NCBI GenBank assembly: GCA_963819785.1
Contig: CAWFXW010000020.1
Span: 124,001-188,000 of the forward strand
DNA length: 64,000 nt
DNA from: Palsa-504 sp963819785
GTDB taxonomy: Bacteria; Actinomycetota; Actinomycetes; Streptosporangiales; Streptosporangiaceae
Reading direction: 5' to 3'
A program made the position numbers and the translations under genes. The notes under the pieces were generated by a model. It had not been told where the DNA came from and did no database searches. It worked only from the letters and a program-made list of their open reading frames with translations. The stretch's first letter is position 1, and each line of letters begins with the position of its first letter. Shown here piece by piece: positions 17,139-25,391 of the stretch.

Positions 17139-17417
17139 ATGGACTGGCGCCACGAAGCCGCCTGCCGTGAGGTGGATCCTGAGCTGTTCTTCCCCATCGG
17201 GAACACCGGTCCCGCCCTACTCCAGATCGACGAGGCCAAGCAGGTCTGCCAGCGGTGCTCGGTGATGGACGAGTGCCTGCGCTGGGCGATCGACAGCGGC
17301 CAGGACGCGGGCGTCTGGGGCGGGATGAGCGAGGACGAGCGACGCGCGCTCAAGCGGCGCACGATCCGGCTTCGCGCCCGCGCGCACGTATTATCAGCCG
17401 CGCCCGCGCCAGTTTAG
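17139..17417 (+). CDS. wblE: WhiB-family iron-sulfur transcription factor WblE/WhiB1
   Basis: A 92-residue protein with the four cluster-binding cysteines C9, C37, C40 and C46 (C-x27-C-x2-C-x5-C). The GVWGGMSEDERRALKRR turn and basic patch are diagnostic of the family. MDWRHEAACREVDPELFFPIGN is the WblE/WhiB1 type of N-terminus. These proteins bind a 4Fe-4S cluster that reacts with nitric oxide and act with the primary sigma factor. ATG 17139 follows AGAAGGAG with an 8-base spacer. Its stop overlaps that of the convergent kinase gene (TTAG). Confidence 0.95.
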   Translation: MDWRHEAACREVDPELFFPIGNTGPALLQIDEAKQVCQRCSVMDECLRWAIDSGQDAGVWGGMSEDERRALKRRTIRLRARAHVLSAAPAPV

Positions 17418-18917
17418 GCTTCCGCGCCGTACCGGACCGGGAGGTCGACGACCGCCTCGGTGCCGCCGTCCGGCCGGGGCACGATCCGCAGCCGCCCGCC
17501 CAGCTCGCTGACCACCAGCGTGCGCACGATCTGCAGGCCTAGGCTGGTGGTCGAATCCAGGTCGAAGCCGTCGGGCAGGCCCACGCCGTTGTCGGCCACG
17601 GTCACGATGAGGCGTTCGGCCTCGCGCACCGCGATGACCTCGAGCAGGCCGCCGTCCTTGGCCCCAGAGTTATTAACCGAGGCGGGGGCCGGGAAGCCGT
17701 GCTGCAGCGCGTTCTGCAGCAACTCGGTCATGACCATGGCCAGCGGCGTGGCCACGGCCGCCGACAGAGGCCCGAACGACCCGGTGATCTTCGGGATGAC
17801 CCGGACCTCGGCGGCCGACACCTCTCCCGCCATCATCGCCACCCGGTCCGCGATGTCGTCGAAGTCGACCACCTCGTCCGGCGTGTGGGACAGCGTTCTC
17901 GTGCACCACCGCGATCGACCCCACCCGGCGCACCGCCTCGTCCAGCGCGGCGCGGGCCTCGGGGGCGCGCAGCCGTCTGGCCTGCAGCCGCAGCAGGGCG
18001 GCGACGGTCTGCAGGTTGTTCTTCACCCGGTGGTGGATCTCCCTGATCGTGGCGTCCTTGGTCATCAGCTCACGCTCGCGGCGGCGCAGTTCGGTGACGT
18101 CCCGAATCAGGATCAGGGCACCGGTCCTGGTCCCGCCCACGATGAGCGGGATCGCCCGCAACTGCACCACCGAGCCGTTCCCGTCCACCTCCGCCGCCCG
18201 CGGCGCGCGGCCCGCGGCCACCACCATCAGCGACTCGTCAAGCGGCTCGTCCGACACGCACAGCCCGGCGGTGATCACGGACAGCTCGGCGCCGATCAGG
18301 TCGGCGGCCAGGCCCAGGCGGCGGTAGGCCGACTGGGCGTTCGGGCTGGCGTAGGTGACCCGCCCGGACCGGCCGAGCCGGAGCAGCCCGTCACCCACCC
18401 GGGGCGAGCGGACCAGCATGGCCGCCTCGCCCGCGAACGGGAACGTGCCCTCGGCCACCATCCGGGCCAGGTCGTCGGCGCCCTGCAGGTAGGTGAGCTC
18501 GAGCCGGCTGGGCGTCCGGGCCGAGTTCAGGTTCGTGCACCGCTCGATGACCGCGATGACCCGGCCCGCCCGGGTCACCGGGATGCCCTCGGTCCGCACC
18601 GGGACGCCGTTGGTCCAGTCCGGGTCGCTCTCCCGCCAGATGCGCCGCTCGTCTCGCGCGACGTTCAGCAGCCGCAGGTCCTTCGGCCCGGCCAGCGTCC
18701 CGACCACGTCGTCCTGGAGCGAGGTGGGCCCGGTGGTCGGGCGCATCTGCGCCAGGGCCAGCCAGCCGCCGTCGTCGCGGACCGGGGCCCACAAGATCAG
18801 GTCGGCGAAGGACAGGTCGGCCAGCAGCTGCCAGTCCGACACGAGCGCGTGCAGCCACTCCACGTCGGCGTCGCCGAGGCTGGTGCGGCTCGCGGCCAGG
18901 TCGTTCAGGGTGGGCAC
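17414..18917 (-). pseudogene. PdtaS-like sensor histidine kinase, frameshifted
   Basis: The first frame (from GTG 18917) encodes a GAF-like sensor, a PAS domain and the dimerisation/phospho-acceptor helix IREIHHRVKNNLQTVAALL of the HisKA_2 class. The second frame (stop at 17414) encodes the ATPase domain with MVMTELLQNALQHG and VADNGVGLP. The join lies at 17896-17897: removing one T of TT on the plus strand restores the expected HETLSHTPDEVVDFDDIADRV reading. Intact length would be about 500 residues. Relatives phosphorylate the RNA-binding antiterminator PdtaR. Real decay and base-calling error are both possible. Confidence 0.87.
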
Positions 18918-19031
18918 AAGCCGATGGTATCCAGGAAAGCGATCCGCCTTACTTCGCGAGTTCGCCGCCAGCGCTACCGCCGCGCCACTCGCCGTACAGT
19001 ATGGAGCGGGACTAGCATCGTTGGCTAACCT

Positions 19032-19057
19032 GACTCATCCTCCGCGGAGGGTGAGTC
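19032..19057 (+). promoter_or_regulatory. 26-bp palindrome upstream of the DasR-like gene
   Basis: Bases 19032-19044 and 19045-19057 are inverted copies with one mismatch (12 of 13), centred on CCGCGG with outer arms GACTCA and TGAGTC. It ends 20 bases before the GTG start. It does not resemble the known dre site of DasR. It may be an operator for another regulator or, as RNA, a 13-bp hairpin just upstream of the ribosome site. Confidence 0.55.
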
Positions 19058-19077
19058 GCACGTCGGACTAAGGCGTT

Positions 19078-19902
19078 GTGCCACGAAGGGAAGAGATTCC
19101 GGAACGAGATGATAGGGCTGCCGCGAATCCGATGACCGCTTCCCTCGTTCCTGCTGACGATGCCGCCGCTGAGCCTTCGGGCGCCGCGCCGAAGCTGCCC
19201 AAGTACTACCAGGTAAAGCGTGAGCTGCTGGCGTTCACCGCCACCCTGGACCCGGGCAGCCCGGTCCCGCCGGAACGAGAGCTCGCGCGCTCCTACGGGA
19301 CCTCGCGGACCACGGTCAGGCAGGCCCTGGCCGAGCTGGTGGTCGAGGGCCGGCTGCTGCGCATGCAGGGCAAGGGCACGTTCGTGGCCAAACCCAAGGT
19401 CGCTCAGCTGCTGGAGCTCGCCAGCTACACCGAGGGCATGCGGGCCCACGGCCTGCACCCGCAGACCAAGATCCTGGACATCGGGTACGTCACCGCCGAC
19501 GAGCCGCTGGCCGCGCTGCTCGGCATCCGCTCGGGCGGCCGTGCGCTGCGCATCCACCGGCTGCGGCTGGCCGACGGCGAGCCGATGTCGATCGACACCT
19601 CGCACCTGCCCGCCCGGCGGTTCCCCGGCCTGCGCAGGCAACTGGAGCGCCAGATGTCGTTGTACGAGACGCTCCGCCTGGCCTACGGCATCCAGCTCAC
19701 CGAGGCCGAGGAGACGATCGAGACCGTGCTGGCCGACCCGCACGACGCGCGGCTGCTCGGCGTGGACCCCGGCCTGCCCCTGCTGCTGCTGTCCCGGCAC
19801 GCGCACGACGACACCGGCAGGCCGGTCGAGTGGGCCCAGTCCTGGTACCGGGGCGACCGGTACAAGTTCGTCACCCGGCTGCGGCGCACGCCCGACCGTT
19901 AA
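19078..19902 (+). CDS. dasR: GntR/HutC family regulator closely resembling DasR
   Basis: A 274-residue regulator. An N-terminal winged helix (residues 40-105: PKYYQVKRELL, PVPPERELARSYGTSRTTVRQALAELV and GKGTFVAKPKV) is followed by a UTRA effector domain ending in PVEWAQSWYRGDRYKFVTRL. Many of these segments match what I recall of Streptomyces DasR, the N-acetylglucosamine-responsive regulator of chitin uptake and development. Orthology is likely but unproven, since actinomycetes carry several paralogues. GTG 19078 has AAGG at 5 bases; ATG 19132 is an alternative. It lies upstream of, and may regulate, the following transporter genes. Confidence 0.78.
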   Translation: MPRREEIPERDDRAAANPMTASLVPADDAAAEPSGAAPKLPKYYQVKRELLAFTATLDPGSPVPPERELARSYGTSRTTVRQALAELVVEGRLLRMQGKGTFVAKPKVAQLLELASYTEGMRAHGLHPQTKILDIGYVTADEPLAALLGIRSGGRALRIHRLRLADGEPMSIDTSHLPARRFPGLRRQLERQMSLYETLRLAYGIQLTEAEETIETVLADPHDARLLGVDPGLPLLLLSRHAHDDTGRPVEWAQSWYRGDRYKFVTRLRRTPDR

Positions 19903-20081
19903 CGGCCCGGGACGCCATTCTTACCGGGCGAGATGAATGCCGTCAGACGCGGGCTCAGCGGTAAAAATTTTCTATTTGCGCGCGCAAGGCATTGCCGATC
20001 GGCGGACCCAGGTGCACCATGAATGAAACCTCGACCATTTCGTCATAGCAGGTGAGGCAGCCTCCCGACGAGAGGGAAACA

Positions 20082-20324
20082 ATGGCTCAGGAATCGTCCA
20101 TTAAGTCACGGGGCCCCATCTCCGCCCACCCGGTCATCTCGGCGGTCATCACCATCTTGACCATCGCCGTCGTCTTCTTCGCGGTTTACGTGCCGCTTTA
20201 CGCGCGCATCACGCCGAAGGTGGGCGACTTCCCGTTCTTCTACTTCTACCTGCTCATTTACATGCCCGTGGTGTCCATCGTGTGCTGGATCATCGTCGTG
20301 CTGCGGGGGCGGGTGACCCGATGA
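20082..20324 (+). CDS. DUF3311 small membrane protein
   Basis: An 80-residue protein with two transmembrane segments (about 22-43 and 53-75), separated by the conserved short loop RITPKVGDFPFFYFY typical of DUF3311. Genes of this family nearly always precede a sodium:solute symporter and are thought to be its small subunit, as here. ATG 20082 follows GAGAGGGAAAC. The stop overlaps the symporter ATG (ATGA at 20321-20324). Confidence 0.9.
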   Translation: MAQESSIKSRGPISAHPVISAVITILTIAVVFFAVYVPLYARITPKVGDFPFFYFYLLIYMPVVSIVCWIIVVLRGRVTR

Positions 20325-21964
20325 GCCACGTCAACTACACCACCTTCACCATCGTCGTGGTGCTGTTCCTGATCGTCACGCTGACCGGGTTCGCCGCGGC
20401 GCGATGGCGCCGGGCCGAGGACATGATGCACCTGAACGAGTGGGGTCTCGGCGGACGCGGCTTCGGCACCTTCGTCGCCTGGTTCCTGCTCGGCGGCGAC
20501 CTGTACACCGCCTACACGTTCATCGCGGTGCCGGCGGCGGTGTTCGGCGCGGGCGCGGTGACGGGCTTCTTCGCGGTGTCGTACACGATCATCGTGTTCC
20601 CGATCGCGCTGATCTTCCTGCCGCGGCTGTGGTCGATCGCCCGGACGCACAACTACGTCACGCCCGCCGACTTCGTCCGCGGCCGTTACGGGTCACGCGG
20701 CCTGTCGCTGGCCATGGCCGTCACCGGCATCGTGGCCCTGATGCCCTACATCGCGCTGCAGCTGGTGGGCATCCAGGCCGTGCTGACCGTGATGGGGGTG
20801 GGCACCTCGTCCACCAACACCTACGTCAAGGACCTGCCGCTGTTCATCGCGTTCGTGATCCTGGCGATCTACACCTTCGTGTCCGGGCTGCGCGCTCCCG
20901 CGCTGATCGCGTTCATCAAGGACACCCTGGTCTACGTAATGATCATCGTGGCCGTGTTCTACATCCCGACCCGGGTCGGCGGCTGGGGACACATCTTCGC
21001 GGCCGGGCAGGCGCACTTGAAGGCGATCAGCCCGGTTACGCACAAGCCGACCGGCGTGTTCGTCCCCACCACGGGCAACAGCCAGCTGGCCTTCTCCACC
21101 CTGGCCCTGGGGTCCGCGTTGGCCCTGATGGTCTACCCGCACGCGGTCACCGGCGTCCTGTCCACCAAGCGGCGGGACATCATCAAGCGCAACATGGCCC
21201 TGCTGCCGCTGTACTCGCTGGTGCTCGGCTTCATCGCGCTGCTCGGTTACATGGCCGTGGCCGACAAGACGACGGTCGCGAACGTCAAGCAGGCGGGCGG
21301 AAACGCGCAGCTCGCGGTGCCGTACCTGTTCCAGCACCTGTTCCCGAGCTGGTTCACCGGGCTCGCGTTCTCGGCCATCGTGATCGGCGCGCTGGTCCCG
21401 GCGGCGATCATGGCCATCGCCTCGGCCAACCTGTTCACCCGCAACATCTTCAAGGAGTTCTTCAAGCCGGACGCCAGCCCCCGGCTCCAGACGCAGGTGT
21501 CCCAGTGGACATCGCTGGTGGTCAAGTTCGGCGCGCTGCTGTTCGCGGTGGAGCTGCCGCGCACGTTCTCCATCAACCTGCAGCTGCTGGGCGGCATCTG
21601 GATCTTGCAGGTGTTCCCGATGATCGTGTTCGGCCTGTTCACCCGGTGGTTCCACCGCTGGGCGCTGCTGGCGGGCTGGCTGGCCGGGGAGGTCTTCGGC
21701 ACCATCGCGGCCTACAAGGTGGCCACCCCCACCACGTCGCACTGGGCCGGGTCGACGGACCTGGAGTTCGGCCACACGGTCTACATCGGCCTGTCCGCGC
21801 TCATCCTCAACGTCGCGATCGCGGTGATCCTGACCCTGGTGTTCAGGGCGGCCAGGGTCCCCGAGGGCGCCGACGAGACCCTCCCGCACCAGTACACCGC
21901 CGACCCGGAGCACGCCCCGGAGGCCGCTCCGGCCGCGGCCGGCATCGGCACCGCCGGGGGGTGA
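20321..21964 (+). CDS. Sodium:solute symporter (SSS family, MctP-like)
   Basis: A 547-residue inner-membrane protein with about 13 hydrophobic segments. LNEWGLGGRGFGTFVAWFLLGGDLYTAYTF near the N-terminus and VTPADFVRGRYGSRGL are typical of SSS proteins related to monocarboxylate transporter MctP. VVIGALVPAAIMAIASANLFTRN-type sequence after the middle supports this. It would import a small organic acid with Na+. It is coupled by a 4-base overlap to the DUF3311 gene. The next gene, a thiamine-diphosphate enzyme, lies 33 bp downstream and may use the imported acid. The substrate is not determined. Confidence 0.9.
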   Translation: MSHVNYTTFTIVVVLFLIVTLTGFAAARWRRAEDMMHLNEWGLGGRGFGTFVAWFLLGGDLYTAYTFIAVPAAVFGAGAVTGFFAVSYTIIVFPIALIFLPRLWSIARTHNYVTPADFVRGRYGSRGLSLAMAVTGIVALMPYIALQLVGIQAVLTVMGVGTSSTNTYVKDLPLFIAFVILAIYTFVSGLRAPALIAFIKDTLVYVMIIVAVFYIPTRVGGWGHIFAAGQAHLKAISPVTHKPTGVFVPTTGNSQLAFSTLALGSALALMVYPHAVTGVLSTKRRDIIKRNMALLPLYSLVLGFIALLGYMAVADKTTVANVKQAGGNAQLAVPYLFQHLFPSWFTGLAFSAIVIGALVPAAIMAIASANLFTRNIFKEFFKPDASPRLQTQVSQWTSLVVKFGALLFAVELPRTFSINLQLLGGIWILQVFPMIVFGLFTRWFHRWALLAGWLAGEVFGTIAAYKVATPTTSHWAGSTDLEFGHTVYIGLSALILNVAIAVILTLVFRAARVPEGADETLPHQYTADPEHAPEAAPAAAGIGTAGG

Positions 21965-21997
21965 TCGGGCGGGCTACCGGCTGATAGCGTCGCTGCC

Positions 21998-23656
21998 ATG
22001 GTGCGGGTATCCGGTCATGGCGGCGTGCAGGCCCTCGCGGCGGCCCGCCGGTACGGCGTCTCGAGCTTGTTCACGCTGTCCGGCGGGCACATCTTCCCGC
22101 TCTACGACGCGGCGGCCAAAGGGGGGCAGCCGCTGCGGATGATCGACGTGCGGCACGAGCAGACCGCCGTGTTCGCGGCCGAGGCGACCGCGCGGCTGAC
22201 CCGGACCCCGGGGCTGGCCGCGGTGACCGCCGGGCCGGGGGTCACCAACGCGGTCAGCGCGGTGACCACCGCGTGGTTCAACGGCGCGCCGGTGGTGGTG
22301 CTGGCCGGGCGCGCGCCGGACTACCGCTGGGGCCAGGGCAGCTTGCAGGAGATCGACCATCCGCCGCTGCTGGCGCCGGTGACCAAGCGGTCGTGGACTA
22401 CGCACGACCCGGCGGAGGTCGCCGGATCGGTGGACGAGGCGTTCCGGATCGCGCTGAGCCCGCACCGCGGGCCGGTGTTCCTCGACGTCTCGCTCGAGGC
22501 CTGCTACGGGCAGGCCGAGGCCGACCTGCCCGACGCCGCCCCGGTCACCGCCGCCTGGTTTACTGGTCCGGGGCCGGATCCGGGCGACGTCGACCGGATC
22601 GCCGGCCTGCTGCGGGGGGCGCGGCGCCCGGTCCTGATCCTGGGCTCGGACGTCTGGCTGGGCGGCGCAGAGGTGGCAGCGTCGCGCGCCGCCGAGGAAC
22701 TGCGCCTGCCCGTGGTGGCCAACGGGCAGGCACGCGGGATCTTGCCCCGCGGTCACGACCTGCTGGTGACGCGGGCCCGGTCGGTGGCGCTGCGGGAGGC
22801 GGACCTCGTTCTCGTGGTAGGCGCGCCACTTGACTTCAGGCTCGCATACGGGTCGTTCGGACCAGAAAATAATCCGGCGCAGGTCGTGCACGTGGCCGAC
22901 GGACCTGGCGGGGTCGCGGACCATGTGCCCCTGGCCGCCTCGGCGGCCGGTGACCTGGGCGCGTTCTTCGACGCCCTGGCGGGCCTGGGCGGCCAGCCAG
23001 GGGCGGACACGGACCAGGATTGGTGCGGGCGGCTCAGGCAGGCCGTGCGGGCCGCGCAGGAGGCCGACGGCCCGTTGCTCGCCAGCGCGGCCGAGCCGGT
23101 GCACCCGGCCCGGGTGTACGGCGAACTGCTCCCGGTGCTCGACGACGACGCCGTCGTGATCGGCGACGGCGGCGACTTCGTCTCGTTCGCGGGCAAGTAC
23201 GTCGAGCCCGCCCGGCCGGGCGGGTGGCTGGACCCGGGGCCGTTCGGATGCCTGGGCACCGGGCTCGGCTACGCGATCGCGGCCCGGCTGGCCCGCCCGT
23301 CCGCTCAGGTCGTCCTGCTGCTCGGCGACGGCGCGGCCGGCTTCTCGCTGATGGACGCGGACACGCTGGTCAGGCACAAGCTGCCGGTGGTCATCGTGTG
23401 CGGCAACAACGGCGCCTGGGGCCTGGAGAAGCACCCCATGCGCGCCTTGTACGGCTACGACGTGCTGGCCGACCTGCAGCCGGGCTGCCGCTACGACGAG
23501 GTGGTGCGGGCCCTGGGCGGCGCGGGCGAGTTGGTCACGACGCCGTCCGGCATCGGTCCCGCGCTGCGCCGGGCGTTCGAGGCCAACGTCCCCTACCTGG
23601 TCAACGTGATCACCGACCCGGAGGTGGCTTATCCGAGGTCGACTACGGGGGTTTAG
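21998..23656 (+). CDS. Thiamine-diphosphate-dependent enzyme, acetolactate synthase-like
   Basis: A 552-residue enzyme with the three-domain layout of the acetolactate synthase superfamily. The N-terminal Pyr domain contains the catalytic Glu in DVRHEQTAVFAAEATARLT. A central domain follows, and the C-terminal PP domain has the Mg/ThDP motif GDGAAGFSLMDADTL ending in NN. GPFGCLGTGLGYAIAARL is also close to 2-hydroxyacyl-CoA lyases and oxalyl-CoA decarboxylases. No ilvN-type regulatory subunit is adjacent, so classical acetolactate synthesis is doubtful. Neighbouring uptake genes suggest catabolism of a small 2-oxo or 2-hydroxy acid; this is inference. Confidence 0.85.
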   Translation: MVRVSGHGGVQALAAARRYGVSSLFTLSGGHIFPLYDAAAKGGQPLRMIDVRHEQTAVFAAEATARLTRTPGLAAVTAGPGVTNAVSAVTTAWFNGAPVVVLAGRAPDYRWGQGSLQEIDHPPLLAPVTKRSWTTHDPAEVAGSVDEAFRIALSPHRGPVFLDVSLEACYGQAEADLPDAAPVTAAWFTGPGPDPGDVDRIAGLLRGARRPVLILGSDVWLGGAEVAASRAAEELRLPVVANGQARGILPRGHDLLVTRARSVALREADLVLVVGAPLDFRLAYGSFGPENNPAQVVHVADGPGGVADHVPLAASAAGDLGAFFDALAGLGGQPGADTDQDWCGRLRQAVRAAQEADGPLLASAAEPVHPARVYGELLPVLDDDAVVIGDGGDFVSFAGKYVEPARPGGWLDPGPFGCLGTGLGYAIAARLARPSAQVVLLLGDGAAGFSLMDADTLVRHKLPVVIVCGNNGAWGLEKHPMRALYGYDVLADLQPGCRYDEVVRALGGAGELVTTPSGIGPALRRAFEANVPYLVNVITDPEVAYPRSTTGV

Positions 23657-23665
23657 GCGGGGGGT

Positions 23666-23695
23666 GCGGGGGGTTTTACGGGTTCGTCCCCCCGC
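23666..23695. terminator. Hairpin between convergent genes
   Basis: GCGGGGGG (23666-23673) and CCCCCCGC (23688-23695) form an 8-bp stem with a 14-base loop between the convergent thiamine-enzyme and biotin-carrier genes. It could terminate both transcripts. Confidence 0.45.
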
Positions 23696-23707
23696 GGGCC
23701 AGCACTG

Positions 23708-23920
23708 TTAGCTGATCTCGGCGATGAGGTCGCCTTCCTGGACCACGTCGCCCTCGGCGACGTGCAGGGTGGTGACGGTGCCCGTGCTCTCGGCTAGGAC
23801 CGGGATCTCCATCTTCATCGACTCCAGGATGACCAGGGTGTCACCGTCATCGACGTGATCGCCCTGGGCCGCGACCACCTTCCACACGTTCGCGACCATC
23901 TCCGCGCGGATCTCAGCCAC
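23708..23920 (-). CDS. Biotin/lipoyl-binding carrier protein
   Basis: A 70-residue single-domain carrier with the biotinylation motif ESMKM, Lys36, in the usual hammerhead turn and a mirrored half (VHVAEGD-type VQEGDLIAEIS) at the C-terminus. It is the minimal BCCP domain with no linker. Its start overlaps the biotin carboxylase stop by 8 bases, so the two form one operon. It would carry carboxybiotin to a carboxyltransferase, which is not encoded in the window. Confidence 0.92.
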   Translation of the reverse strand: MAEIRAEMVANVWKVVAAQGDHVDDGDTLVILESMKMEIPVLAESTGTVTTLHVAEGDVVQEGDLIAEIS

Positions 23921-25289
23921 GGGGGCTCCTTCCTACCTGTTCCGACCTGGGACGCATCCTGGTTATCAGGGACGTATCGTAGTCCCCGCTGACGAACTGC
24001 GGGTTGTCCAGCAGTTCCGCGTGGAAGGCCAGGTTGGTCTTGGGGCCGGTGACGGTGAAGGCGGCCACCGCCGTCCTGGCGCGGTCCAGGGCGCTTTCCC
24101 GGTCGGCCCCGTACACGCACAGCTTGGCCAGCAGCGGGTCGTAGAACGGGGTCACGGTGTTACCGGCCTGGTAGCCCGCGTCGACCCGGACGCCTTCACC
24201 GGCTGGTTCTCGCCATTCGGTGATCGTGCCGGGGCCGGGCAGGAACCGTACCGGGTCCTCGGCGTAGATGCGCAGCTCCAGGGCGTGCCCGACCGGCGCT
24301 TGCGGGGTGGCCGGGTCGAACGAGGGCGGCTGGCCCGCGGCGATGAGGAACTGCTGCTCGACCAGGTCGATGCCGGTGACCATTTCGGTGACGGGGTGCT
24401 CGACCTGCAGCCGGGTGTTCATCTCCAGGAACACGAACGAGCCCGCCTCGGTGTCGACCAGGCACTCGACCGTCCCGGCGCCTTTGTAGCTGACGGCCTG
24501 GCCAGCCCGGACGGCGGCGGCCAGCATCTGCTCGCGCAGCGTGTCGCCCACGCCCGGCGAGGGGGTCTCCTCGACGACCTTCTGGTGCCGGCGCTGCACC
24601 GAGCAGTCGCGCTCGCCGAGCGCGAGGACCCGGCCGTCGGCCAGGCCGAGGATCTGCACCTCGACGTGCCTGGCGCGCTGGACGTACCGCTCGAGCAGGA
24701 TCTCCGGCGAGCCGAAGAAGCGCTCGGCGCGCGAGCGGGCCGTGTCGAAGGCGGCCTGAAGTTCGGCCGGGCAGGTGGCCACGCCCATGCCGATCCCGCC
24801 GCCGCCGGCCGCGGCCTTGACCATGACCGGGTAGCCGATCCGCTCCGCCTCGGCCAGCGCCGCTTTGCTGTCCGTGACCGGGTCGCGGCTGCCCGGGGAC
24901 ACCGGCACGCCCGCCGCTTCCATCAGGTTGCGGGCGCGGATCTTGTCGCCCATCTGCTCGATCGCGGCCGGATCCGGGCCCACCCAGGTCAGGCCGGCCG
25001 CCACGACCTGGCGGGCGAAACCGGCGTTCTCGGCGAGGAAGCCGTAGCCGGGATGGACCGCCTCGGCGTTCGTTTGTGCTGCCGCCTCAATGATGGCGGC
25101 GCCGTCGAGGTAGCTTTTGGCGGGCTGGGCCGGGCCGATGCGCACGGCCTGGTCGGCCTCGCTGACGTAGGGCAGGTCCGCGTCGGCGTCGGAGTACACC
25201 GCGACGGACCTGATTCCCATGCGGCTTGCCGTACGGATGACCCGCCGGGCGATCTCGCCCCGGTTGGCGACAAGTACCGAATTGAGCAT
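23913..25289 (-). CDS. Biotin carboxylase (acyl-CoA carboxylase AccC type)
   Basis: A 458-residue ATP-grasp enzyme that carboxylates biotin using ATP and bicarbonate. It starts MLNSVLVANRGEIARRVIRT, the standard AccC N-terminus. VMVKAAAGGGGIGM is the ATP-binding glycine loop, and ERDCSVQRRHQKVVEE and EMNTRLQVEHPVTEMVTG are catalytic segments. Length matches free-standing AccC rather than the longer actinobacterial AccA fusions. Paired with the 70-residue carrier, it gives two of the three parts of an acyl-CoA carboxylase; the carboxyltransferase must come from elsewhere. Confidence 0.94.
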   Translation of the reverse strand: MLNSVLVANRGEIARRVIRTASRMGIRSVAVYSDADADLPYVSEADQAVRIGPAQPAKSYLDGAAIIEAAAQTNAEAVHPGYGFLAENAGFARQVVAAGLTWVGPDPAAIEQMGDKIRARNLMEAAGVPVSPGSRDPVTDSKAALAEAERIGYPVMVKAAAGGGGIGMGVATCPAELQAAFDTARSRAERFFGSPEILLERYVQRARHVEVQILGLADGRVLALGERDCSVQRRHQKVVEETPSPGVGDTLREQMLAAAVRAGQAVSYKGAGTVECLVDTEAGSFVFLEMNTRLQVEHPVTEMVTGIDLVEQQFLIAAGQPPSFDPATPQAPVGHALELRIYAEDPVRFLPGPGTITEWREPAGEGVRVDAGYQAGNTVTPFYDPLLAKLCVYGADRESALDRARTAVAAFTVTGPKTNLAFHAELLDNPQFVSGDYDTSLITRMRPRSEQVGRSPRG

Positions 25290-25391
25290 CAGGCCAGCTT
25301 AGCGATGTCTTGCTAGCGGCTCTATCCGGCAGGTTGTCATCCCTGAAGGAGTGGGCGGGGGTTTTTGCGGGCGGGGGTTTGGGGCGGGGTG

